From Melastoma dodecandrum (Eukaryota > Streptophyta > Magnoliopsida > Myrtales > Melastomataceae), in the NCBI GenBank assembly GCA_029817715.1, contig JARUPY010000534.1:3722501-3786500 (forward strand): a DNA stretch of 64,000 bases, in the 5' to 3' direction. This document shows positions 1 to 10,612 of the stretch, piece after piece (positions within the stretch are counted from its first letter, which is position 1; each line of letters starts with the position of its first letter). Under the pieces are notes generated by a model, which worked only from the letters and a program-made list of their open reading frames with translations, did no database searches and was not told where the DNA came from. The position numbers and the translations under genes are program-made.

Positions 1-72
1 AACAAGCAGGGCGTGGAGGGGAGGGGAGTGAGAGGACATCAGAGACCGAAGGGAAGCGAGGACGTCGGCCAT
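1..72 (-). CDS. APP1: Xaa-Pro aminopeptidase (aminopeptidase P1), first 24 codons
   Basis: On the minus strand an ATG at 72-70 opens a frame that runs off the left edge of the window. The 24 visible residues begin MADVLASLRSLMSSHSPPLH, which matches my memory of the extreme N terminus of plant cytosolic aminopeptidase P1, a metallopeptidase that removes N-terminal residues preceding proline. The catalytic domain lies outside the window. The roughly 100 bases to the right would be 5' UTR and promoter. In Arabidopsis this gene (At4g36760) is next to FQR1-like At4g36750 and HB40 At4g36740, and relatives of both occur further right here, which supports the call. Only 24 residues are visible, so the identification rests on a short match plus gene order. 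Confidence 0.72.
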   Translation of the reverse strand, partial: MADVLASLRSLMSSHSPPLHALLV

Positions 73-1659
73 TGATGACGTCAGCGAGAGGCAGTTCGAA
101 GTTGTTCAGATGAATCCGCAGAGGAACCCGACAAGAAATAACAAAGCATAGATATAGGTAGAAAAATATTCCCGTCCTTGGAATAACGGCACCCACCCCA
201 AAAAGATGCAACGTTAATCCTACGCAATGTTTAGCATAGTTTTATAAGAATTTATAGTTGATTTTACAAAATTATTCAAATACATTTGTAATATAGAAAA
301 TTTTTAATTTATCGTCCTACTCGATTGTAAAACCGAAACTTTCAGACTGTAACTTCCAAGGAACCGGTTACTTGCAATTTTAAATCGTGATTTTTTAATT
401 TTTTAAAATGGGTTTGTCAACGATTTTAAATCGTGATTTTTGAATTTTTCAAAATGATTTTATTTAGATGTCTTAGTTCACCTTTTAAGAGATATAAATA
501 TAATTTTATAATTTTAAAATATTCTAAAATAAGAAAAAATACAAATTAAAAAGTGTTAAATGTAAAAAATAAAAATAACAATAACATAATAAATATGAAA
601 TTATTAAAATGCTCTAAAAGCATCCGTTATCAAATTCCTTTTCAAAATTGTGTTTAAACCACCGTTTTGAAACAACATATTTCTACTAAATTAAAACTCG
701 TGTTTTGAAAATTTAATTAAAAACGATAAATTTAAATTATCTTCAATTAAAAATTTCTTTTCCAAAATAATCCTGATAAAATTGCCGTATTTAGCACGCA
801 CCGTTACATTAATTTGAATTGTGAGCGGAGAATTGTATTAATAAGGATGGTTTTTAAAAATTCACGATTATAGTTTCAAAAATAATTAAACTATTGTTTT
901 TATATCGCCGTAATAAATTGCGACGCTGGAAATACAAAAAAAAAACACATTTTTAAACCGTGACACTAGTTATATGTAAAATAAAAAGTTTCGTACACAT
1001 AAGATAAAGATAGTTCAATGGGTCTTAAGTAACAATTTCAACTTGGATAAGTGTGAAGTCTTGAGTTTACTCGGATATAAAAACCAAGTGTTTAAATGAT
1101 TGAACATTTGTTTTCAAAAATGCAGTTGGGATAGTATAATTTCACAATTTAGGACTCCACAATGCTAGATTTATCGGGTGAGCAGGTTCCAGGGTGGGTA
1201 GGTTTCGGGCGTGAAACCAGGAACCTATCATGTAATGGCCGGTTCCATATTTTAGAACCTAGAACCTACCATGTGACTCAAAGAATCACCTAAAAATCAA
1301 CCAGCCCGTTCGATTACCAGTTTTGGTACCGGTTCCGATTCTATGTCCTTATGAGACACTTCTACATTAAATCCAACACATTACTCCAATTGATTTAAAA
1401 AACATTAAGTATTACTCTAATCAATCTAAAAGACCCTTAAGCGAACTGGTCAAGGCCTCACGAAGAGGGCAAGGGTATGGGGATGGCGAGTTTGAGTATT
1501 GGTTAGGAGAGACTTGTCAGCAATCATATAACTGTGCATAAAATTGTTAAATATAAATAAGATATAATTACAATTTTAAAATAAAAATTATTTACATAAA
1601 TAGAGAATAAAGATTATATAAAGATATTAAAAAAATATATTATATATTATATAAATTAT
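73..1659. other. AT-rich intergenic DNA
   Basis: Positions 73 to about 180 are probably the leader of the aminopeptidase gene. The rest is very AT-rich with no credible ORF. Around 370-450 a short phrase containing the word TTTTAAATCGTGATTTTT occurs twice. From about 1550 to 1670 the sequence is almost pure A/T, the kind of target in which endogenous caulimovirids are often found. Confidence 0.6.
1177..1365. repeat. Degenerate GGTTCC-rich transposon relic (hAT-like), left copy
   Basis: The stretch starts GGGTGAGCAGGTTCC and is filled with scattered GGTTCC/GGAACC words, typical of short hAT-type elements whose ends read (T)AGGGGTGAGCA. A related stretch in the same orientation lies at about 10357-10530 on the other side of the caulimovirid. 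The two could be halves of one split element or two independent relics. No target duplication is visible. Confidence 0.4.
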
Positions 1660-1809
1660 ATATTAAAATATAGGCCGCTTTATCAAATACATCCCTAAGT
1701 TACAAAAGTTTTCAAATCTATCCTCAAGTTTAGGAAATATCTCTCTGTGTCCTAAACATTGACCCAATTTTCAAAAACATCCATCAGAGTCCCAAAGTAA
1801 GAATTTCTG
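1660..1809 (+). repeat. Left arm of imperfect inverted repeat bordering the caulimovirid
   Basis: Reading right from about 1677, this arm shares many blocks with the reverse complement of 10180-10340, for example TATCAAATA, ATCTATCCT-AAGTTT, TATCTCT, a GACC block, AGTCCC and TTTCT, in the same order and spacing. By eye identity is roughly two thirds over about 150 bp. The arm ends immediately before the coat-protein ATG. Confidence 0.6.
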
Positions 1810-1810
1810 A

Positions 1811-3448
1811 ATGGCTGGAAAAGGAAAATCTTCGGGAAATCCTTCTGGGACTCCATCACGGTTGGAGTTCTTTCCAGAGGCTAGATTGTCTCCTTTTGGA
1901 GTTAGCAAGAGTATAAATGATATTTTAACTCAGCTAACCATTCAGGGGAGCAATGAAAGTCTAGAAAGCCGAAACCAAATGGCAAAGGAAGTAGGCTCTA
2001 TTGTAAACACAATGTTAGACGCTCTGGAAAGAGAAAGAGGTTTAAAAAGGCCTGAAGCCGAGGCGACCTCTGGACTGGAAAGTACTACGGGAAAACCAGT
2101 CGAAAGATTGAATCTGGGAGGAAGAAATTCCAAACAGAATCAAGGCAAGAGTGTGGATGAAATGTATAGAGAGTCAGTGGCTCCTTTCATTTTAGACTCA
2201 CAAAAGCGAAGTGCAAACTTGAACTCTCAAAGTGGGGAGTTGGCAAAAGACCTAAGAAAAGCCTTAGGTCTGGCAGAAGATACCCCAGTTCATTTAGACA
2301 ACAGAATGTTTAACGAACTGGTAACTGCGAAGAGGGAAATTTACAGGCCCGATTATCCTCATCGGACTAAACAAGAGTTTGTCCCAAGGGATAATATTTT
2401 AAAGCCGATAATAACCCCTGGTGTTTTTCTAGATATTGATTGTGAAAAGCACGTATCTGAAAAGATAGATGAGTGGTTATCACTTATTCGAATGACGGCG
2501 TCTGCAGGAGGAGTACCTCCTGGGGCAGTCTACGAATTGTGTGTAGCAGCCCTCATGGGTACAGCGCAGAAATATTGGAAAACCTTAGTGGCGCACACAG
2601 ACATTAAGGAAAAGATAGATCAAGCGCTGACGGTTGACGGTGTATTAGCAATAATCGCTGATGCCCTAAAACGTGAGTTCTGTGGTTTCTCATTATCCAC
2701 TGAGACTGTGGAAAAGGAGCAGTCATTGACCGCTCTAGTTAAACTGCAGATCTGTGATATGTGCTGGTTTGATAGCTACGTGTGTGAATTCCAGAAGTAT
2801 TATTACAATCTGGATGTAGTATCACAACAGTTCATATTAGGAACCTTTTTTGCAAAACTTCCTGAACCTTGGCCGGAAGTTGCGCAAAAGGCCTATGAAT
2901 TACTTCTGAGTGAGGAAAAGATTGTCTCTGGACTCGGAGGAAAAATTCAAGCGGTGAAGTACGCAATGCGTAAAGCATGTACTGAGCTCCAGGTGAAAGA
3001 GGCAGCTAAAAAGCTACCTTACCTGAATAAGAGCTGTTGTTCTCAGATAGAGTATGTGCCTGGAAGGTATGGATGCGATACTCGCAGTAATCCAGGAGAC
3101 TCTTTGAAGAGAATGAACTTTCCTCGTAAGAGAAAGTTTGTTGGGTACAACAAAAGGAAAGTTTGGCCCAAGAAGGACGTCCAAAATAAACAAAAGGGAG
3201 GTCCTGCTTACAAACCAAGGAGGTTTGTGAGGAGAAGGGATAACCTGAAGGATAAAGATAGGATCGATGCTTTCAAGAGAAAGCATGGCAGAGAACCTAA
3301 GTGTCCTAAAGGGAAACCTTTGAGCAGCTGTAATTGCTGCTGGTTTTGTGGTTCAAAAGACCACAAAGCGGATAGTTGTCCGAAGAAGAACCAAAGGAGA
3401 GAAAGACTCCGTATGGTCTTCCTGGATGACAGGAGTCGTGAGGAATAA
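1811..3448 (+). pseudogene. Caulimovirid coat-protein region (N-terminal part of a coat-movement ORF)
   Basis: The frame opens with ATG at 1811 and encodes 545 residues. The middle third has the caulimovirid capsid pattern, including GTAQKYWKTL and later MCWFDSYVCEF and KLPEPWPE. The C-terminal part is strongly basic (many Lys/Arg) and ends with a CCHC zinc knuckle, CWFCGSKDHKADSCPKK, the nucleic-acid-binding motif of these capsids. A TAA at 3446-3448 stops this frame, but the same frame is open beyond it through a Glu/Asp/Ser-rich stretch and into the movement protein after one further stop at 3605. The coat and movement regions therefore look like one ancestral polyprotein. The assignment to a capsid is by motif pattern and gene order; this copy is not expected to make a functional protein. 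Confidence 0.85.
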
Positions 3449-4492
3449 GTCCTTGCTTATGAACCAATTGATGAGCAAGAGATTTCCGACTTAGATTCGG
3501 AAGTAGAGTCGATTTATGAGATTGTGTCTAATTATGATACAGACTCAGATGATGATTCTGATCTCTGGACCGAACATCTGTTCATGATGATAGCAGAAAG
3601 AGAATGAGATGGTGATGAGTTGGTTCTTTTGGAAACAACGAATCAGGTATTGGAAGAAACCCACCAGTACGAAGATCCATCCCAGTCAATCCTGGAATGG
3701 AGGTTGCCAAATGTCAATGCGAGAGAAATTTATGAAGTATCGAGATTTAGGTTTCGATCCACCATAGATATATCGCAGACCGAGGCAACGGCACAAGTCA
3801 CGAGCACTGAGCTTGAGACTTTGGATATCCCACTCTTGAATGTACAACGCATAAGAGATACCATGCGTAACGCGAGAGGTGTATATAACTATATACACAT
3901 TGGGTTGATCCAGATAGGATTAGTCCCGCTGTTTCATTTACCAGCGGATAGTCCTGTGGTAGTAGCAGTGATCGATAAACGATGGCGAGAGTTTAGAGAT
4001 CAGCTGATATCAGGTGTACAGGCCAACCTAGCACATGGCCCTGTATGGTTCCAAGTCCATCCAAACTTTATGATGGCTTTGAACGATCGCTGTTTGGGGA
4101 CTTCATTGACCTTAAGAATCAAGTCGATGAATATGGATCGTATGAATCCCCAGGCCAAGTATTTGGCGTATCACACTAGGGTAATTTACCGATTGGTAAA
4201 TACCACTAGTCCTGGTGTAAGGAACATCTCAAGACTTACAGAGTTGTTCGAGGAAGGTCATAGCAACTACCAACAGTTCCATAGGCGTGAGGTGAATCCA
4301 TTGGAATTAACCTGGCCAAGGAGTTGGGTTATGACTGAACCTGGTAGTAGCTCTAGGCCCATTAGTGCGGCAAACATCCGACAGAGGGGTAATGAAATTA
4401 CTCTTATGTTAGGAGATCCGTCAAGGGTCAGTGAAAGAGCCAATAGGCATTTGCCTATGCTTAGCGAAAGGGCTGACCGGATTTTCCTGTGA
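3449..4492 (+). pseudogene. Caulimovirid movement-protein region (30K superfamily)
   Basis: This continues in the same frame as the coat region. Codons 3449-3604 encode an acidic tail, TGA at 3605-3607 interrupts, and the frame is then open to TGA 4490-4492. There is no ATG near the start of the second piece, which argues that it was originally read through from the coat region. The movement-protein core is recognisable: IHIGLIQIGLVPLFHLP, a following VVVAVIDKRW, then NLAHGPVWFQVHPNF and a final KYLAYHTRVIYRLV strand. Such proteins widen plasmodesmata for cell-to-cell spread. Their presence distinguishes a pararetrovirus from a retrotransposon. Two stops inside the fused frame mark this copy as dead. 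Confidence 0.85.
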
Positions 4493-4494
4493 GG

Positions 4495-7019
4495 ATGCCA
4501 ATCCTGAGAGAGCCGCTCAATAGAGCACCCTCTGAAGTCTCTTCAAGAGCTAGTGATGTGGGAGAAGACGTAATAGTCTCTCGACCAGAGGTTGCAAGCG
4601 CACCTCCACTAATAGAAGAGATGTCTCGAAGATCTGTTGATTCGAGAGCCCCGTCGCAACATACGGGTAGAATCGTAGGGTATAGACAGGTATCATTGCC
4701 AGTCTATGAAGACCCTGTAGATCAACCGAGAGAGGAGTCTATACGGATGTTAAGAGTAACTAATACTGGTAGCTCTTTATCTAAGATTCCTGAAGTTTGT
4801 AAGGTTATCGAGCAGATAGCCAAACAAAGGTCTATTGCGATAAACGATATTTGGAGGATGATAGAACCATCCCAAAGTGTACCTAAGAATATTGGGTTTA
4901 GTGCTAGGAAGGAAGACATGAGCACATACGTGGCTCTAACTTTCAAATTTCCTGGATACTATGAGTATTCTCTAGATACTTTGATAGACACTGGGTGTAG
5001 CATAACTTGTGCTAGACTCAATGCTCTGCCAGATGAGTGGTGGGAACCACTGCAGAAACCCATCCACATGGTTAACGTCGATGGTATGGCCACAATTGTT
5101 GGCCATAAGGCAAGCAACGTGCCTGTCTTTATTGGTGGACAAAAGTTCATCATTAAAGAGATTTTTGCACATCCTTTACTAGATGCCGACATCATTATTG
5201 GTAACGCCTTTTTGAAGGGACAGAAGGAAAACCTTCCTTTTGTGCAGAATGAAAATGATGTTTCCATCGGTGGGGTAAAAATAAGTATTCTACAAGAGCC
5301 TAGACTTCGGTTAAAATTTGGCTTTTATCCGGTAAAACGGACAGAATACTGTGGTGATATCCCATGTGAAAGAGCTTTCAGAGTGCGAGCTCAACGTGGT
5401 GATATACGGTTGGATGAGAACAAGTCATGGGAACAAACCCTGTTTTCTCCAACGAATACCAGAAGTTCTAGCTGGTATGACGACTTGTTTCCAAAACAAG
5501 AAGTGTGTATGGCTGTCAAGTTAACAGGAACGAAATGGGATAAGTTCCTAATAAAACTAGCCGATAATTTTAGTGAAGATCCACTAAAGTTATGGACTCG
5601 AAATGGCCTCAGGGCTAGATTAGAGTTGAAAGATCCCGAAACCATTATAAGAGCCAGAAACATTACGTATACGGCTGAGATGGTTGAGGAGTTTGACAAA
5701 CAAATTCCTGAGTTGCTTGGGAAAGGCTTGATTAGGGACAGTTACAGTCCGCATTCTAGTCCTGCCTTTATGGTTATTAATCATGCCGGCGAGGTAAAGC
5801 ACGAATGGTTATAGATTATCGTCAGCTTAACAAAGCTACAAAAGACGATGGCTATAAGATTCCCACTGCGGGAGATTTAATTGATAGGATAAGTCTGAGC
5901 CAACCAAAATTCTTCTCTAAATTTGACTTGAAAAGTGGATACTGGCAAGTCAAGATGGAGGAAGAGTCGGTTCCTCTAACTGCCTTCAATGCTCCGCAAG
6001 GAATGTTTGAATGGCTGGTAATGCCGTTCGGTCTGAAGAATGCTCCAGGCGTATTTCAGCGCAAAATGGATAATGCTTTCAAGCAGGTCCGAAAATTTTG
6101 TGCGGTCTATATTGACGATGTGCTAATCTATAGTCAGACTGAAGATGAACACATGAGACACCTTGATGAGGTGACTGATGTCTTCCGGCGAGAAGGCATG
6201 ATTCTATCAGAGAAAAAGATAGAATGGTTTAAGGAATCAGTTAATTTTCTAGGCATGGAGATTGAGCAGGGAAAAATAAAACTGCAAAATCATATTGCTG
6301 AGAAAATAATTAATTTTCCTGACAGACTTGAGGATAGAAAGCAAGTCCAAAGATTTTGTGGATGCGCTAACTATGCAAGAAAGTTTGTGAAAGATCTTTC
6401 CAGAGATTTAAGTAGGATTGCGAAGAAAACCTCTTCTACAAATCCTTGGAAATGGGAAGATGAAGACACTCAATCCATTAGAAGGATTAAAGCAAAGGTA
6501 AAGGATTTACCACAACTAGCTTTACCTTCTGACAAGGACGAGTTAGTCTTGGAAGTTGATGCTTCTGAAGAATATTGGGGAGCAGTCCTCAAAATTAGAG
6601 GACGAAAACCAGAACCGGTACGTAAATACTGGTCGGGAAGCTTCAAGGGGTACGAATTAAGATACCCGATACATGAAAAGGAGGTATTGGCCTTAAAAAA
6701 CGGAATAAAGGCCTTTTACATCTTTTTGGCACCAAAGGAATTTTTAGTGCGCTCTGACTCGACCTATGTAAAAAGGTTTATGAGTCTGAACCTTAAGGAA
6801 GCTAGGCAAACTAGACTCTTAAGGTTGCAGGAACAATTAAGCTATTATAAATATGAGGTCGAATACATTAAGTCCGACCACAACATAATAGCTGACTCTC
6901 TCTCTAGAGAACTTGCAAACACCTATCTTTCTAAAAACTCTGCAGATGGATCCTGCTGCAAAGAGAAAGATATGCTGGGGATGCAAGAAGGAGGGACATT
7001 CCCGAAAGGTATGTCCTAA
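4495..7019 (+). pseudogene. Caulimovirid polymerase: aspartic protease, reverse transcriptase, RNase H1
   Basis: ATG 4495 lies two bases after the movement-protein stop. An aspartic protease active site, DTGCS, sits near 4987. The reverse transcriptase begins near 5750, but the first frame ends at 5812-5814 while the downstream frame takes over at about 5805, so a one- or two-base indel lies in 5795-5805 just ahead of the VIDYRQLNK motif. Downstream are FSKFDLKSGYWQV, MPFGLKNAPGVFQ and the catalytic YIDDVLIYS (about 6108). RNase H1 residues appear as LEVDAS, HEKEVLAL, RSDSTYV and DHNIIADSLSR. The frame ends at 7019 and overlaps the next ORF by 74 bases. The enzyme would have copied pregenomic RNA into DNA; with the frameshift it is broken. 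Confidence 0.9.
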
Positions 7020-9216
7020 TAAGGGAGATGGTGAGCATAGTGATGCTGGTTCCGTTTCAGGAACGAAAGCGGCAGTACTCTGCTGGCAGTGTAAGCAACT
7101 AGGACATCGTTCTTACGAATGTCCCAAGAAGCTGAAAACTGCGGATTCCCAGAAGGGGAAGGCTGAACTTAAGGAGAAAGCAAAAGCCGACTCCGAGAGT
7201 AAGGCGAAACCAGATCTCCAGAAGGAGATGGCTAATCCCAAGGAGGCTGAGGCCAGATCTAAGGGAAAGGTGAAAGAATCCCAGAAGGGGATGGCTGGAT
7301 CTAAGGGAAAGGTAATAACCAATCCCAAGGAGAAAGCGAGAGTTTCCCAGGAAGGGAAGACAGATCTGAAGGAGAAGGGTAATACCAACTCTGAAAGATA
7401 TGTGAAGATAGATCTTCAAAAGAAGATGACAGATCCGAAGGAGGAAAGCTCCAGAAGAGATGTGAAAATGGCAGATCTGAAAGATAAGGCAAAAGCCGAA
7501 TCAGAGGAGAAAGCCAGAAAGAAGAGGAAAGCCAAGAGGCTTGGGTCTTCTGGTCCAAAAGGGGATGATTCTGCAAAAGATGGTCCTAAGAAGGACGGAA
7601 AGGTTGAAGAACCTTGGTGGTCTCCGTTGACTATGGAGCAGTTTAACTACTACCGAAACCACTTAGCCAAAGAGCAAAAAATTTCCATTAATCAAGCTGT
7701 AAAATCCTACAAGGCTTTGTTACAAAGCAAGGAGGAGCAGAAGGAGGATATGGAAACACAATATGCTGAGGAAGAGGCTAAGTTTAAGGCCATAATAGGC
7801 GAGCCAATTCAAGTGGTAGACCCTGAACCTAGGGGAGAACCAGAGGAAGCGGCTGCAATGGAGTGTGAGCAATACTTCGACTTCGGAAGTGCTTACGCAG
7901 CATTGGAAGGCAATCTTGAAAAGAAAGAAAGCCTTGAGAAAGCAATTCCTGTAAGAGACTCAGTCAAGGAATCTGGTGAAAACAGTCACGGTGGTAAGAA
8001 CCACGATGGCAAAGGCCATGTTGGGAAAACCCAAGAGGATCTAGGAGGATCCTGGTTTTTTGATGAAAACTCATTTGAGGACGAATCCCTAAGTTGGGAT
8101 GCGGTTGTGGTCTGTGGAGGACTCATGGGTGGCATCAAACATGATGACAAACGCCAGATTGAGTTTTTTGCAAGAAAGACCGTTGAGTACATCAAAGACC
8201 TGGAGTATAAGCTATCGATTATGGCTTCAGGTGAGGAGGAGCTGTCTCGAGTTGAAAAGGAAAGACAGCAGATATTCTCCACAACGATGTCTATAATACC
8301 GGGGGAAGTTAGAGATTACGACGTCCCAAAGGTAGTAGTGGACATGAGTGAATCCTCTCTTGAGGAAAACACTGTGCTTCAACCGTATCTACACTGGATA
8401 TCGGGGAAGTGGCCGTCTCTGAGAATTCACTCAGATATGGTGGGAGTAGCAGCACCCTACGTGTATGCTGGGTTTGTAGACATACTGGAAATCAATAGAT
8501 CCGATCCAGAATGTATGGCACCCCTGCCTACGTTGGTAAGGTTTGTACTCGGATGCCTAGGCTACGGACCAAAGTATGCCACGGCGTTGATTACTAGCAC
8601 AATAATGGAGGAGGAAGACCATCCGCAGTATGGGAAGGTGATACTTCAAAATCTGCAAGTATGGGACATCCATCCATGTGAGAGTAGACGTCTGGTGGAA
8701 CCTCAACGACAGGACCTCGATCAGAGAGGTTTATGACGGAAATACTACAAGGACAAAACTGTCCGTAAAGCCATAAAGGTTGAGTTCCTTAAAGATGTGC
8801 TGGAGCATGTGTTAGCCCGCAAGGACGAATACTACGTGCTCTGTGATGGTATGATCACCGTCACGATTCTTCGGTCAAATTTGAGCCTCATAGATGAACA
8901 GGCAGGAGACCGAGGATGGCAGAGGATGCTTGACCTTCTGGATAGCTTCTGGAGGCGAGAGAACTCTGAGCTGCACCTCCGAACCGACACCTTCGAGGTT
9001 TGGAGCAAGATTGCTGATTTCACAGACAAGACCTTGAATCAGCAAATCGAACATGATGAGAGAGCCCAACAAATTCTTAATGCGGTCCAAGACCCACCGG
9101 GACTCTCAGAGAAAGTAGGAGTTGGCGAAACTTCAAACGCCAACAACAAGGAAGGAGTCTCCCAAGACAGCGCTTCAATGCAGACGGGAGAAGATAATTG
9201 TATAAAGTTAGAATAG
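6946..9216 (+). pseudogene. Caulimovirid fourth protein: two zinc knuckles, Lys/Glu repeat region, unassigned C-terminal domain
   Basis: The likely start is ATG 6946 inside the end of the polymerase ORF. Two CCHC knuckles follow at once (CWGCKKEGHSRKVC and CWQCKQLGHRSYEC). From about 7140 to 7530 comes a highly charged region of imperfect repeats of the type D-L-K-E-K / S-Q-K-G-K, then a segment with WWSPLTMEQFNYYR and predicted coiled coil. The C-terminal part (about 8290-9080) looks globular and I do not recognise it. TGA at 8734-8736 interrupts, but the same frame continues with good composition to 9214-9216, so one nonsense change separates the halves. By position it replaces the transactivator/viroplasmin of caulimo-, cavemo- and solendoviruses, yet I cannot see that domain. 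Confidence 0.7.
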
Positions 9217-9552
9217 GACAATTTTGTCGGTCATTAGGACCCCACTAACTTTTGCAACAGTTTAGATTCCTTTTACTTTTGAGCTGGCAAACAGTGAATA
9301 GGCACCAGCTCCTTTGTGTATATCTTCACAAGCCCTCTACCTCATTTGGGGGAGGCGAATCGAATAGAGAAATTCTCTCTCAAAAACTTTGAGTAAGAAA
9401 TCTCTGAATCGCTCTCCGAATACCTTAAAGAACCAAGAGTAAGGTGGTTAGAATTAATCAACATTGGTTAAGACTAACGGAAGGTCAGATCGAAAGATCA
9501 AGAACCTTGCAGGGAGTATAGCCTTGGGCTGAAACCTTGGATGAGGAGTGTC

Positions 9553-9559
9553 TATATAA
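9553..9559 (+). promoter_or_regulatory. TATA box of the caulimovirid pregenomic-RNA promoter
   Basis: TATATAA lies about 340 bases after the last viral ORF and 590 bases before the primer-binding site. That is where the 35S-type promoter sits in caulimovirids. Transcription would start about 30 bases further right. The upstream 9217-9552 has no ORF. Confidence 0.65.
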
Positions 9560-9812
9560 GACCCTCAGGGTAAGGGCATTGGAGCGACACAGAAGAGCCT
9601 CTCCAGTTAGGTATGCATTCGCTGAATTCTCTAGTGTGAGAATTGTGCTACTCTTGGATCTCTATTGTTGCGGAAGCTTGGTGAACCCTCTGAGCAACCC
9701 ACTGAGTTAAGGTATGATAAACTTTCCGCTGTGTAGTTTATGATAATCTTCATGATCTAATAAGATTGTGAAGGTGGTGCAAAAGCACGACAGTTGCGAA
9801 AGCAAGAGCCTT

Positions 9813-10097
9813 ATGGCTGATTGTCCAAACCCCGAGCTCCTACATTTGGATCACGGTGTGGGCAAGGATTCCGCTACTGGACTTCTAAACACCGTAGTGG
9901 ATCGATTGGCAGGCCTCTCAGCGCAAATACAACAGCTAATAGAGCTTGTGGATAGCTTTTCTAAGAAATTAGAAGAGCTGACTCTCTTGCAGAGTGAATT
10001 CGAGGAATATTTCCTTGAAGGTAAATCCAATCTTGGGTTTGCGGCAAGTTCGAGATACTCAAACGAGTATTCGAGGTTGGCAGAACGCCGGCGATAA
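9813..10097 (+). CDS. Small caulimovirid leader ORF with coiled-coil composition
   Basis: The first ATG in this frame is 9813 (a GTG in frame at 9768 would lengthen it). It encodes 94 residues ending SRLAERRR and lies between the promoter and the primer-binding site. The centre has a heptad-like pattern of Leu/Ile (LLNTVVDRLAGLSAQIQQL, then LVDSFSKKLEELTLLQSEFE), suggesting a short coiled coil. It has no stop in its length although the big ORFs beside it are broken. Caulimovirid leaders usually hold several very short ORFs; a 94-codon one is larger than I would expect. It could also be a displaced small virion-associated protein. Function unknown. Confidence 0.5.
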   Translation: MADCPNPELLHLDHGVGKDSATGLLNTVVDRLAGLSAQIQQLIELVDSFSKKLEELTLLQSEFEEYFLEGKSNLGFAASSRYSNEYSRLAERRR

Positions 10098-10143
10098 AGA
10101 CAACTGAAGAACTCTTCTTAAGTCCGATTCCTGTAAGGATTAT

Positions 10144-10158
10144 TGGTATCAGAGCCGC
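10144..10158 (+). other. tRNA-Met primer-binding site for minus-strand DNA synthesis
   Basis: TGGTATCAGAGCCGC is complementary to the 3' end of initiator tRNA-Met and is the conventional position 1 of caulimovirid genomes. It lies downstream of the promoter, as expected for a pregenomic RNA primed near its 5' end. Confidence 0.9.
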
Positions 10159-10179
10159 TTAAGAAAAATTAAGTTTTTT

Positions 10180-10340
10180 CATTGTCTGAGAAAAGTTAAC
10201 TTAGGGACTAAAGAAAGAAGGATAAAATTGAAACAGGTCGATAGTACTGGCCACTCAGAGATACGGTTTAAACTTCAGGATAGATCGGAAAAAACAAGTA
10301 AAGTTGGGGACATATTTGATAATTAAGCCTTAAATATATT
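10180..10340 (-). repeat. Right arm of imperfect inverted repeat bordering the caulimovirid
   Basis: Its reverse complement aligns by eye with 1660-1809 (see that entry). It begins about 20 bases after the primer-binding site and contains the words GGGACATATTTGATAA and TTAGGGACTAAA, phrases common in plant intergenic repeats. It could therefore be an older dispersed repeat rather than viral sequence. Confidence 0.6.
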
Positions 10341-10356
10341 ATGTCATGTTTATGTT

Positions 10357-10530
10357 CTTTAGGTTGGTTCCGAGGCGAAAATCTAGAACCGTACTTAGTA
10401 CTGCCGGTTTTAAAAAATTTAGAGCCTAGAATTTACCCAGTCTATTCGAGATCCTATACTGACATCGACCCTATGATATCGGTTCCGACCAGTTCCCAGT
10501 TTTACCCGGAACTAATGCTCTCGTGCACAA
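10357..10530. repeat. Degenerate GGTTCC-rich transposon relic, right copy
   Basis: It resembles 1177-1365 in the same orientation (for example CCGGTTTTA / CCGGTTCCATATTTTA, then TAGAGCCTAGAA / TAGAACCTAGAA). It ends near GGAACTAATGCTC, which looks like a decayed hAT right end. No clear target duplication. Confidence 0.35.
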
Positions 10531-10612
10531 CCGCGACTTATAAATAATATTTTGTGTATTTTTGAAAATAGAACCTTTAGTAAATTTTTTTAAGAATTCT
10601 CTTAGATATATT

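Larger units (their letters stand above)
1660..10340 (+). mobile_element. Endogenous caulimovirid (plant pararetrovirus), nearly full length
   Basis: All diagnostic caulimovirid parts are on the plus strand, in the order coat protein, 30K-type movement protein, aspartic protease, reverse transcriptase, RNase H1, a zinc-knuckle protein, a TATA-box promoter, a leader with a small ORF, and a tRNA-Met primer-binding site. There is no integrase and no LTR, which separates it from LTR retrotransposons. Coat-movement in one frame ahead of the polymerase recalls cavemoviruses and solendoviruses more than florendoviruses or badnaviruses. Genus cannot be fixed by eye. Inactivating changes are visible: stops at 3446 and 3605, a frameshift near 5795-5805, and a stop at 8734. 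Its two edges are imperfect inverted repeats of about 150 bp. The copy is an old, non-functional integration. Confidence 0.88.

Noticed and set aside
7099..7576. Leu/Ser-rich minus-strand frames within the viral fourth ORF
   Set aside because: They are complements of the Lys/Glu repeat codons (AAG/GAG give CTT/CTC) and lack independent support.
1811..10158. Interpreting the left element as a gypsy LTR retrotransposon
   Set aside because: No integrase, no LTR pair, and a 30K-type movement protein is present; these point to Caulimoviridae.
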